This document shows, piece by piece, positions 52,341 through 63,138 of a stretch of DNA of 64,000 nucleotides. The stretch comes from Haemaphysalis longicornis (lineage: Eukaryota > Arthropoda > Arachnida > Ixodida > Ixodidae). The translations under genes were made by a program, and so were the position numbers. Location of the stretch: positions 211,001 through 275,000 of the forward strand of contig JABSTR010000946.1 in NCBI GenBank assembly GCA_013339765.2, written 5' to 3'. Each line of letters opens with the position of its first letter. The first letter of the stretch is position 1. Below the pieces are notes generated by a model. The model had not been told where the DNA came from. It saw only the letters and a program-made list of their open reading frames with translations, and did no database searches.

Positions 52341-55300
52341 TCAAAATTCAGGCGAACACACACAAGCGTTCAAAAGTGGGAACCGGTCAGGTGGTTGGTC
52401 AAGCGAACTATACTCACTATGTACAAATGCCACAGTTTCTCGGAAATAAGACTTAGTTGATCTTGGTGGCTCAGCATGCCTATCACATAAGCGGCATCGC
52501 CACAGACTGTACAAACCAATCAACACGAACATGTCATAAGGTGGCTCACCAGGATAGTCGAACGGCAAAAAGCGGATAGAGAAAGGCGTAATATCATGTC
52601 TTTTTGAGCGTTTCGCTGTAAAATGGCCCAGAAAAAGGCAGCATCTCTGCTATATACTAAGCAGTGATCACTGTCTCTGTCGAGTACAGAGCCGACAGTC
52701 CTGTCGACCAGCGATAAAACAGACCCCAGGGTCTTTCATGCCAAGTTTTAACAGGGAGCGTGCCAGGGTCTAATTTAAAAGAAAAAGTGTTGTAACACCT
52801 GGCGGACACACATTTTACACACTCTATTGAGTACATCCTGGTACGGAGCCAACTGTAGGTACAGAACACGATATAAGGTGTGGGAAAAACCCAGAAACCA
52901 GGCCATCAGAAAATAGACTCCGCGAAGCAGTAAATATGTACTCAGGCTAACCGAGCCTGTAAGAAGCTAAACGTGTCAACCACTTCTTTTGAGGAAAACC
53001 TCGAGGGCTTCGGGGCTGCGTCCACAGACAGCGAAGACAACCACAATGATCAGGGAGAAAATGTGCAAGACGTATTTGCAGTACAGCTTTCAAAAAAAGG
53101 ATGTTGAACATCTCGAAAGTAGAATAAACGAGAAAGAAGCTGCCAAAGAAACAGATTGAACAAGCCCAAGTCCCCCTCGCACAACCGGAAGAAAAAGGTT
53201 ATCGCGACGCATTGGCTCACTACGCGAACACCAAATGAAGGTTGCGAAAAATCCGGTGAAAAGCCTGTATCCTGAGTGGTGAGCAATGTAACACCTGTAG
53301 GACATAAAGAAGTCGGGTCACAAGGAACGTGTTACACGCCCGAGCACGAGAAAAGATGGACAGCTGCCGTCCCCGCCAGTCATTCACTTGGCGCTGTAGC
53401 TTCACCGCCTGCTCCGACCAATGCGAGTCAGTATTGCGAAACTGAGAGAGGGGTACTCCTAAATAAGTTAGGTCTCTATTCCAATTGATTCCGGCGAAAC
53501 AATCGGGTGAGGTTCCCCATTCTCCCAACCAAAATCCGCAGCTTTTCTCGAAATTCAGGGCCGCACCTGAAACCTCGCAAAATTCTTGTGTAATGGCAAG
53601 AGCATTCTCCACCCCTGGCCTTGTCAGTACAAAATAAAGCGACATCATCGGCATATGCTAAAATTTTCACTTCGAAGGACGATAGCGTGAACCCTCTAAC
53701 ATTAATGTCCTCTATTATGCGCATGCATAATGGTTCCAGATATAAGCAAAACAGGAGTGGTGATAATGGGCACCCTTGACGAACCGATGAAAGAAGGTGG
53801 ATTGGTTGGGTTAGTCGATTGTTGACTATCACTCTTGTCGAGCCATTAGCATAACATATTTGAATACCTTCGGTAAGCCAAGATCCTGCGTTCACATGCT
53901 GTAGAGCACGAAACAGAAATTGGTGACTGACGCGATCGAATGCCTTTGCCAAATCTAGTTGTACTAAGGCTACCTGGGCTGACGTACCCGAAACACACTC
54001 CAATATAGACCTTGCTATGTGTATGTTAGTTTGAATAGATCGCCCACGGATGCCACATGTCTGATGGTCACCAACTAGTAGCTCAATGACATTTTGAAGA
54101 CGGTTGGCCAAAATCTTAGCGAAGACTTTATAATCTACATTACATAAGGAAATGGGACGATATCCTTCTACTTTACGCAGTTTGTCAGGATCATTACTTT
54201 TGGGGATTAGAACAGTGTGGCCTTCGTACAGCGTAGGTGGAAGAAATCGAGTCTTGTAAGCCTCGCGGTAAACCTCAAGTAAAAATGGAGCCAGCAGAGA
54301 ACAGAATGTGTGGTAAAATTCTGCAGTGAGACCATCAGGTCCCGGGGTTTTGCCTTTCGCCAATGATTCAATGCTAGACACCAATTCTTGAATGTCGATC
54401 TCCTGGGCAATGGATTCACACTCGTCCTGGTTTAATTTGGGAAGCAAACTAATGAATTTCTCAATGGAGTCCTCGCTCACTGCTCTTGTGGGAGTTTGGA
54501 ATACAGTTCTATAGTAATCGACGAAGGCCATCATTATCACAGTAGTGTAATCAGTAATTTTCTCTTTATACTAAATTTCAAGTATTTGTTTAGACAGAGC
54601 ATGACGGCGCTCATCACCTAGTGACCGGCGACACGGTTGCACTTCAGCAAAGCGCTGTGATCTCGCTCGCACTAGTGCTCCCCGGTATTTCTCAACATCA
54701 AACGCCTGTAGCTGCGCCTTGACATTCCGAATGTCATCCATATATTGACCTGGACATCGGCCTTCAAGTTCATAGTTCTCTCAACAATTTATTTAGGTGA
54801 TTTATGTTGTTTTTCTTTTCAAACGCTATCACTGTAGCCTCTTCAATTGCCGTGACTTTCACTTCTTGCTTAAATAATTCCCACCGTGCGAGCATTGGCA
54901 GATCATAGCGATTTCTTGCATTTTGCATAATTTCTGGCACACGATTTAAAAAGGGCTGATGGGATAGTAAAGAATTATTAAATTTCCACAATTCCCAATT
55001 CAGGCGACGACTCCGACACTGTTGGCTACCATGCGCAGCAGATACAAGGCAATGGTCGATAAAAAATACCGGATGAACAGAGTAGCTATGGACATACGGT
55101 AGAGAATCTAAAGAAACATAAATACGGTCTAGCCTAGCGTGAGAGGCTCCCTGAAAATGTGTAAAACGATTTTGCGGTCGGTCATTTTCTCCTATGTCAC
55201 AAAGATGAAAGTCATAAGCAATGTTTTCCAATGTTATAGCACTTAAGTCTGATCGTTGGTGCTCACATGACCTGTCACTCGGGTTACACACTCAGTTAAA

Positions 55301-55749
55301 ATCCCCTAAGACCATTAAGTGGTGGTCAGTACGCAGGTGACTCTGTAATGACAGGAAATATTCTTCCCGTTCGCGAGGTTGCGACGGTGCATAAACGACA
55401 ATAAATATCCATGACTGTCCCGCGATCATTAGGTCACATACGATAAGGCGTCCCTCCGAATCAGTGGATACAAATTCCACATACCGTAGCATTGGAGGCG
55501 CTTGTTCAGAAAGAGCATGCACCCAGCAGATAACCCTTTGGCGTGGCTAACGCGCACTTCGTACTCTGATTGAAAAGGATCTAGAGCTTCCGCAGTCCCT
55601 TCATCCGACTGAATTTTTGTTTCTTGAATGGCCAATTTTTTATCAAGCTTCCAACCCCGCATTAGGTGAAGAAGCTGGCCTTGACGCCTCTTGTTACGTA
55701 AGCCACGGACATTTAACGTTCCAAACTGAAAAGAAAGAGCTCCCACCAT
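52341..55749 (-). pseudogene. LINE A ORF2: endonuclease and reverse transcriptase, broken
   Basis: The endonuclease begins MVGALSFQFGTLNVRGLRNK, has LAIQETKIQ, a split at 55430-55520, VLGDFN followed by an in-frame TGA (where CV follows) and HARLDRIYVS. After a shift near 54770-54540 the RT shows GKTPGPDGLTAEFY, VEGYRPISLCNVDYKVFAKI, LVQLDLAKAFDRVSH (motif A), VRQGCPLSPLLFCLYLEP (B) and ILAYADDVALFC (C). A shift near 53620 leads to GVPLSQFRN.. and SIFSRARACNTFLVTRLLYV. The C-terminal finger (DCRLCTRQRQ.. DHCL) is shifted near 52690. It would perform target-primed reverse transcription in an intact element. Confidence 0.8.
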
Positions 55750-55922
55750 GACAACCTACAGCAGTACCGTAGCGTCTCTACCTCGCCTACCCACAGTTCC
55801 GTCAGGATCTGGAGGCCGGGCAGCAGGACGGCGACCAGTAGTTGCACTTTCCGCAGCCGGGGAGGCAGCCAAAGCTGCCCCTGATGATGATGCAGGGTCG
55901 GCAACGAAAGAGCCTCTTGAGC

Positions 55923-57110
55923 TTATGAGCTTGTATCGCAGGAGGCGGTGGCACCCGGCGCCAAAGCCGTCGATAGCACCGCCGAAGCAGCAGGAGCAGG
56001 ATCCGAAGCATCCCTGGCAAGGAACTTCTTCGCCTGCTTTATCTCCATGACCTCTGGTTTTCCACCCGAAGCCTCAGCTTCATCAAGGGGCGCAGGTCGC
56101 TTTTTGGTACCAATGTCAAGTTCCATTTCTTCATTCTCCGTCGTCGGTGGTCGATCCAGGTAAGGTGGCGATTCGGCCCATGTTACAGGCAAGACCGCAA
56201 CATTAGCGCTCCCTCCTTGATCTTCAGGCGGTACCAAACGGGACGCATCCTCCGTGGGCACCGCAGGAGCGCTATCTTCTCGCCGGTGCTCCGCAACGGC
56301 TTCCCCTGAAGAATCCACGACCTCACTTGCATCCATGATGTGAGATGAAACAGTGTCATCTTCTGCTTCACGACCCGAACGAAGCTTGTCTGCGTAGGTT
56401 TGCACACACGCTGATGACAAGTGACCGTAACGGTGGCATTTCTTGCAACGCGGAGTCTTGCACTGCCTCCTTATGTGGCCTACCCTATTGCAGCGCAAGC
56501 AGAGTGGCGGACGCCCAGGAATCAAAATGAGAGACTGTTGACCGTAGATGTCCAGTAGGTGCGGCAGCGAGTTGACTGAGATTCCATCCTTCAGCGTGAA
56601 TGACACGTCTCTGTTGGTCATCTGCCAAGCCTCCATGCCATCACACCACCACATTTCTCTTGTGATAGACTGAACCGTGTCATACGGTTCCAGCGCTTCT
56701 ACAATTCGGCGTTGCTCTATGTGCGGGGAAAGCCAAAGAAGCTTCATTTTGATATTCCTGCTCTCAGGATCAATGACCAGGCACTTGAGGCCTTTGACCG
56801 CAAGTTCACCTCGCTCTACTAGCTTTTGTTTCGCTGCACCGTTGACGCATGTGACAAGCCACAAGTGACTCATCTGATATTGACCACAAGCAAGAATGTC
56901 CTTGGTGTCTAGAACGGCAAGCAAAGCATCGCGAAAGTCCGGGGCACGGTACGGTCGGCAGACCGGTCAGCATGCAAGAACACGGTGGTTTATAACGGTG
57001 TTACCAGAAGGCAGACGGGGAAGTACGACCTTGTAGGTTCCGGAATCGTCAGATGACGCAACTTGAGTACCTCGGCCCAAGGCCGATGCGCTGTTTCCAG
57101 CAGAATGCAT
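55923..57110 (-). pseudogene. LINE A ORF1: nucleic-acid-binding protein, one in-frame TGA
   Basis: The first ATG after the 5' border is at 57110 (MHSAGNSASALGRGTQVASS..). The frame reads to HRVLAC, meets a single TGA near 56970, then continues in the same frame (PVCRPYRAPDFRDALLAVLD) to about 55923. Two CCHC knuckles occur at about 56510-56410: CLRCNRVGHIRRQC and CKKCHRYGHLSSAC, each C-x2-C-x4-H-x4-C. Upstream of them lies a region compatible with an RNA-recognition fold; the C-terminal part is Ala/Glu/Pro-rich. This arrangement is typical of Tx1/L1-type ORF1 proteins that package element RNA. The stop may be a mutation or a base error. Confidence 0.7.
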
Positions 57111-57151
57111 TGCAAACGTGGCCGTAGCAGCCGTCGTCGTCTTCGAATGCC

Positions 57152-57163
57152 TTGCGCCATTCC
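57152..57163 (-). other. target-site duplication of LINE A, 5' copy, at LINE B's 3' end
   Basis: GGAATGGCGCAA (minus strand) stands between LINE B's A-rich tail (AAAGAAAAAAGTA) and LINE A's first bases. Before LINE A inserted, LINE B must have abutted the tRNA-like head at the same 12-mer. Confidence 0.75.
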
Positions 57164-59131
57164 TACTTTTTTCTTTAATGCATGGAAATTTTAGAAAACT
57201 TCAAAAGACAAGACACTTAACACCCAATATAAACAGTAACAGACAGCAAAGGGCAGGAAATCAGTCGAACAAGATCAAAACTCAGGCAAGCAAACGCACG
57301 CAATCCAAAAGAGGAGCACACTTCTGGTGGATCACTCTGCGCAGCATAAACGCTCCGCATCAACGCCGCCTGTTCCCGAAAGATGCACTTGGTCGGCCTA
57401 GGGGGTTCCGCATGCCGATCACTCATTCGGCAATTCCACAAGCTAAACAATCCAAGGAGAACGAAAACGTCATATGGCACCCGATTAACTTCTTCAAATG
57501 GCAGGAAGCGAATGGTGTACGGGGTGATGTCAATGTCTTTTTTTAGTGTCCCGCTGCAAAACGTACCAGAAGAACACAGCGTCGCGGCACAGCACGAAAC
57601 AATGATCAATGGTGTCTGGTTGATTACAGAGGCGACAACTACCCGACCAAGGATTTTCGCGTAGGCATGTTTTAACTGGGAGTGTGGAAGAATGAAGCTT
57701 GAAGACAAAATGTTTTGCATTTGGCGGGATACACATGCTCATAACGCGTTTTAGAAACATTGCTTTTCTGGTGGCCTAAGTAAGGCTGGCCGATAAACAG
57801 GCACCGGGAATAGACTTTCCAATAAGAGTGTTCGTCATAGTTTTCCTTGACATGCTGAACAGATATTCCAAGGAAACCGCGCGGTAAGAAAGTAAATGAC
57901 TCCCACGACCTCTTTGAGAATCCCCATGGAGGCTTCTTATTGACTTCGCCCGTACATACAAGCAAGAAAGGCAAATGGAAACTTATGCGCTGCTGATGTA
58001 CAGTTATTAAAAGTGGGTGATCAACCAATTTGTAGAAGACAAAACGAGACACGAGTTGGTGCACAAACAAATGCATGAGCCCAACACCCCCCTGCCTTTA
58101 AAGGAAGAAACAAGTTGTCCCTGCGCATAGGTTCCCATTGAGAGCCCCACACAAATGTTTGCAAAAACTCTTTGTGGGGCCTGAACTTTTGCTCGCGCAC
58201 AATGGAGCACTTGAAGCACATAAGGAGCTTTTGTGGCAAGAGACGTTACACACTCTTGCACGTGCAAACACAGAGAGTCTTGCCCATTCCATGCCTGCGA
58301 TGCACGCTTAACTTGCGTGAGCGCTGATGACAAATGAGGCCCTGTGTTCCGTATTTGATGTAACGGCACGCCGAGTACGGAAGTGGGGCGCTATCCCAAA
58401 TAATACCCAGCGAATCTGGAGTGTTTTGTTCCCCATTGTCCGATCCAAAATCCCTTAGTATTTTCATATTAACATCCGCTCCAGAACACAATCGCAGAAC
58501 TGCTTAGTCACTGTAAGGGCTTCTGGGACAACTCCTTTTGTCAGCGCAAAAATACGCTATATCATCTGCATAAGCTAGCACCTTAACTTCGCACGATTGT
58601 AAGCAAAAACCTTCACTCTTTGACTCTGCTGAATGCTAAGACAAAGAGGCTCGAGGTACAATGCAAACAGCAACGGTGACAGGGGGCCTTGTCTGACAGA
58701 CGACTGATCGCAATCGGCCTCAGACAGAATACGATTGACGATAAGCTGTGTATACTGCAACCGATCATAGCACAGCTTGATGCCCTATATACACATCGCC
58801 TAAGTTGACTGCTGCCAGAAGTGCGAATAAGAAATCATGAGAAACCCGATCAAACGCTTTTGCAAGGTCAATTTGTATTAGGGCCACCGTATCTACCGAA
58901 TCGGACCACGCACCTCCAAGACAGAACGAGCGATATGAATATTTGTGTGAATACTCCTGCCCCGAATACCGCAAGTTGGTGGGACCCCACTAAACTAGTG
59001 ATTACAAATTGAAGGCGCCTAGATAAAATTTTTGCAAAAATTTTGTAGTCAACGTTGCAGAGGGAGATTGGTCGGTAACCCTCTACATACCTTAGTTTTT
59101 CTGCATCCGCAGTTTTCCTACAGGTATTCAC
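57164..59131 (-). mobile_element. Tx1/L1-like LINE B, 5'-truncated
   Basis: The 3' end reads CCATGCATTAAAGAAAAAA, closely like LINE A's CCATGCAATAAAAAAAAA. The 5' end is lost at about 59131, inside the RT domain shortly before RPISLCNVDY. The segment from 57573 upward is repeated at 60893-62450. Confidence 0.75.
57217..59131 (-). pseudogene. LINE B ORF2, RT to C-terminus, heavily frameshifted
   Basis: From the N-terminal side: VEGYRPISLCNVDYKIFAKI, ALIQIDLAKAFDRVSHDFLF (motif A), PLSPLLFALYLEPLC (B), then a region around KVLAYADDIAYFC (C, better seen in the second unit), TRLL-like ATKLLYVLQ and a CRLCNQPDTIDHCFVLC finger (C-x2-C-x7-H-x4-C), then a tail resembling LINE A's (YDVFVLLGLFSLWNCRMSDR..). 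Frame changes occur every 100-250 bp. In the second unit several of them are absent, so many are single-base indels. Confidence 0.7.
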
Positions 59132-60687
59132 GTGGAAGGCGTAGGAGGTGGTTTATACTGACTGCTGACAAGCTTCGTGCGCACACATCATCTCTTTAGG
59201 GGAAGGATTGGTTAGTTTTTTTTCATCATCACCATCATCCCTTCTTTTTTTTCTTAAGGGCCTCCTTTAGGGTACAGTCGAGTCCACTTATAACGATACC
59301 GTTTATAACAATATACCTGATATAATGATGAACAGCTTATGGCAACCGTCAACTTTGTATTCTTTCTATGGTAAAATAAACCGCTTATTACAATGCTCCA
59401 GTGCCACGATATCGGATATAACGATTGAATCTGGTTATATAGTGCACTAAAAGTGCAACAGTGACGACTCTAATGACGCGGTTTGCGCAGCCTACCAGGT
59501 AGTGTCTTCGTAGGAGGCCCAGTTGCGTGACACAGTCCCCTCGGTGTCTTTGTTTCCGCCAAGGACGTTGCCTCAGCTAGATGAAGAACCTGTAATGCTC
59601 TTGGAAAAGATTTGGCGTTAGCTCACAAGCAAGCGGCAAACAAAGGTGACCGACTGTGGCTTCTTTTCCGCAAGTTAGTAGTAGGGGCGACCTTGCTGGC
59701 ATGCGAATAAATGTTTTGAGCTCTGGTCCGTCCTTTTTATTTCGCAACCCGCTTATAAACAATTATCGGTAATAACGATGGAATTTCCTTGGTTCTTGGA
59801 TATTGTTATAATTTGACTAGACTGTATTACATTCGGGGGTCCTCACGAGGCATAGCGGCGAGAGTCCACTCCGGGAGTTGCAACACAATAAAAAGAAAAA
59901 AAAGCTAGAGCGAGGCAGGCAAATAGGTAATTACATACGAATAAATGAGTGTACACATTGAACAGAAATAGATGCAAGTGGGGTTGCGAAGGGGGGGGGG
60001 GGCGGTGTATTGAACGTGTGCATGTTGATGTCTTTTTAGGGATTTGCTTGCAGCCGACGGGGTGCAAGAAATTTCCTTCTAGCGGAACGGTCGTAGCTCA
60101 CGTGTACATAAATGATCAATCGCTTGTAAATCTGTCGCAATTTTTTCTGCATTTTGTAACAAATCGCGACGTCCTTTTAGTTGAATAATTGCGATTTTGC
60201 TCCATATTTAGGCAATGGATAGTTATCACTGTATAAAGCTAGCCATCAATAACGCTGGCCACCAATAGGAGTTTTATTTCGTTATATATAGTTCGTGAGG
60301 TGCAGGTTTAACGTGCACGTTTTGTTTTTGTCCGCTTTGTTATATTTGCATTGTTGAGCAATGCTTTCCGTATCGGAGTGTAGATAAAAGTAATAATTCT
60401 CCCACAAAGATCGCAGGGTTGCTTATTAGCCCCCAAGCTGCAAAGATGTCTTGCAAAAAAAAAAAAAAAAAAAAACGTGCGTACGTTCATAACCAAAGGT
60501 GTAGTGCGCCGTCATGTAGTGTTGATCAAGCGTTGTTAGGCCATAATCGAACAACACTTGCGGAAGAAAACGTTATATGCACTACGTTTCTGTTCGTTGC
60601 CGCACACTTTTCGTTTCAATAGGCACAAGAAAGTTACCCAGAGCCGCAAGCAAGTTGCTTTATCACTGGGACGTGTTTTCCGAACCC
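57573..60687. repeat. 3.1-kb direct repeat, unit 1
   Basis: From GAACACAGCGTCGCGGCACA to GACGTGTTTTCCGAACCC the unit recurs at 60893-64000. The offset is 3320 at the start and 3313 at the end, so the two units differ by a net 7 bp made of many 1-bp indels, mostly in homopolymers. The unit includes LINE B (except its last 400 bp), the pogo-type MITE, a G-run, an A-run and non-coding DNA (59827-60687) without a recognised gene. Confidence 0.9.
59273..59826. mobile_element. pogo-type MITE, about 554 bp
   Basis: The left end TACAGTCGAGTCCACTTATA and the right end ATTTGACTAGACTGTA form imperfect inverted repeats with TA at both borders. The sub-terminal TTATAACGAT and TATTGTTATAA motifs are typical of this group. 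It has no usable ORF. The second unit carries the same element at 62591-63138. Confidence 0.75.
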
Positions 60688-60892
60688 TTTCTTTACTTCA
60701 AGTTCGGCGACTGTCATAGAGTGAGAAAGACTTTAGGTGGACTTACGGTCTGATTTCCCGAAAACGAACCAACTCCATGCCGTCGGTGTTACGAACCGAT
60801 TGGGTGTTAGTGCGTGTGCCTGTGTGAGTGCGTGCGTGCGGGTATGTGTGGGCGTGCGTGCAATGCCGTGCATGCGTGCGTGCGCGCTGCTG
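60688..60892. repeat. spacer between the direct repeats with a GTGC-rich microsatellite
   Basis: TGTGTGAGTGCGTGCGTGCG..GCGTGCGTGC fills about 60810-60890 and ends exactly where the second unit begins. The first 100 bp show nothing recognisable. Confidence 0.75.
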
Positions 60893-62450
60893 AACACAGC
60901 GTCGCGGCACAGCACGAAACAATGATCAATGGTGTCTGGTTGATTACAGAGGCGACAACTACCCGACCAAGGATTTTCGCGTAGGCATGTTTTAACTGGG
61001 AGTGTGGAAGAATGAAGCTTGAAGACAAATGTTTTTGCATTTGGCGGGATACACATGCTCATAACGCGTTTTAGAACATTGCTTTTCTGGTGGCCTAAGT
61101 AAGGCTGGCGATAAACAGGCACCGGGAATAGACTTTCAATAAGAGTGTTCGTCATAGTTTTCCTTGACATGCTGAACAGATATTCCAAGGAAAACCGCGC
61201 GGTAAGAAAGTTAAATGACTCCACGACCTCTTTGAGAAATCCCCATGGAGGCTTCTTATTGACTTCGCCCGTACATACAAGCAAGAAAGGCAAATGGAAA
61301 CTTATGCGCTGCTGATGTACAGTTATTAAAAGTGGGTGATCAACCAATTTGTAGAAGACAAAACGAGACACGAGTTGGTGCACAAACAAATGCATGAGCC
61401 CAACACCCCCTGCCTTTAAAGGAAGAAACAAGTTGTCCCTGCGCATAGGTTCCCATTGAGAGCCCCACACAAATGTTGCAAAAACTCTTTGTGGGGCCTG
61501 AACTTTTGCTCGCGCACAATGAAGCACTTGAAGCACATAAAGGAGCTTTGTGGCAAGGAAGACGTTACACACTCTTGCACGTGCAAACACAGAGAGGTCT
61601 TGCCCATTCCATGCCTGCGATGCGCGCTTAACTTGCGTGAGCGCTGATGACCAATGAGGCCCTGTGTTCCGTATTTGATGTAACGGCACGCCGAGGTACT
61701 GAAGTGGGGCGCTATCCCAAATAATACCAGCGAATCTGGATGGTTTTGTTCCCCATTGTCCGATCCAAAATCCCTTAGTATTTTCATATTAACATCCGCT
61801 CCAGACACATCGCAGAACTGCTTAGTCACTGTAAGGGCTTCCTGGACACTCCTTTTGTCAGCGCAAAAATACGCTATATCATCTGCATAAGCTAGCACCT
61901 TAACTTCGCACGATTGTAAGCAAAAACCTTTCACTCTTTGACTCTGCTGAATGCTAAGACAAAGAGGCTCGAGGTACAATGCAAACAGCAACGGTGACAG
62001 GGGCAGCCTTGTCTGACAGACGACTTGATCGCAATCGGCTCAGACAGAATACGATTGACGATAAGCTGTGTACTGCACCGATCATAGCACAGCTTGATGC
62101 CCTTATATAACACATCGCCTAAGTTGACTGCTGCCAGAAGTGCGAATAAGAAATCATGAGAAACCCGATCAAACGCTTTTGCAAGGTCAATTTGTATTAG
62201 GGCCACCGTATCTACCGAATCGGACACGCACTCCAAGACAGAACGAGCGATATGAATATTTGTGTGAATACTCCTGCCCCGAATACCGCAAGTTTGGTGG
62301 GACCCCACTAAACTAGTGATTACAAATTGAAGGCGCCTAGATAAAATTTTTGCAAAAATTTTGTAGTCAACGTTGCAGAGGGAGATTGGTCGGTAACCCT
62401 CTACATACCTTAGTTTTTCTGCATCCGCAGTTTTCCTACAGGGTATTCAC
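60893..62450 (-). pseudogene. LINE B ORF2, second unit, better preserved
   Basis: Frames 62308-61931, 61991-61416 and 61689-60893 show DHQTCGIRGRSI-like sequence (SHQTCGIRGRSIHTNIHIAR), LIQIDLAKAFDRVSHDFLFA (motif A), LFALYLEPLCLSI (B), VKVLAYADDIAYFCADKRSV (C, YADD), LRDFGSDN, and then an uninterrupted 265-residue C-terminal part with CRLCNQPDTIDHCFVLC. The frame runs out of LINE sequence at the repeat junction (60893) and continues by chance into the GTGC microsatellite. Compared with unit 1 it lacks several 1-bp indels. Confidence 0.75.
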
Positions 62451-62590
62451 GTGGAAGGCGTAGGAGGTGGTTTATACTGACTGCTGACAAGCTTCGTGCG
62501 CACACATCATCTCTTTAGGGGAAGGATTGGTTAGTTTTTTTTCATCATCACCATCATCCCTTCTTTTTTTTCTTAAGGGCTCCTTTAGGG

Positions 62591-63138
62591 TACAGTCGAG
62601 TCCACTTATAACGATACCGTTTATAACAATATACCTGATATAATGATGAACAGCTATGGCACCGTCAACTTTTGTATTCTTTCTATGGTAAAATAAACCG
62701 CTTATTACAATGCTCCAGTGCCACGATATCGGATATAACGATTGAATCTGGTTATATAGTGCACTAAAAGTGCAACAGTGACGACTCTAATGACGCGGTT
62801 GCGCAGCCTACTCAGGTGGTGTCTTCGTAGGAGGCCCAGTTGCGTGGCACAGTCCCTCGGTGTCTTTGTTTCCGCCAAGGACGTTTGCCTCAGCTAGATG
62901 AAGAACCTGTAGATGCTCTTGGAAAAGATTTGCGCTAGCTTCACAAGCGGCAAACAAAGGTGACCGACTGTGGCTTCTTTTCCGCAAGTTAGTAGTAGGG
63001 CGACCTTGCTGGCATGCGAATAAAATGTTTTGAGCTCTGGTCCGTCTTTTTATTTCGCAACCCGCTTATAACAATTATCGGTAATAACGATGGAATTTCC
63101 TTGGTTCTTGGATATTGTTATAATTTGACTAGACTGTA
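62591..63138. mobile_element. pogo-type MITE, second unit
   Basis: Same element as 59273-59826, with TACAGTCGAG at the left and AGACTGTA at the right end. A few 1-bp differences separate the two. Confidence 0.75.

Larger units (their letters stand above)
52242..57151 (-). mobile_element. Tx1/L1-like LINE A, about 4.9 kb, nearly complete
   Basis: On the minus strand it begins at 57151 just after GGAATGGCGCAA, runs through ORF1 (57110-55923) and ORF2 (55749-52341) and ends CCATGCAATAAAAAAAAAG at 52242, followed by the second GGAATGGCGCAA. An ORF1 with two CCHC knuckles, an APE-type endonuclease, RT motifs and a C-terminal finger place it in the L1/Tx1 group. The perfect 12-bp duplication gives both borders. 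The element has several stops and shifts. Confidence 0.8.

Noticed and set aside
60733..61689. Intact 318-residue gene
   Set aside because: Residues up to about 265 are LINE B ORF2 C-terminus; the last 50 are a chance read-through into the GTGC microsatellite at the duplication junction.
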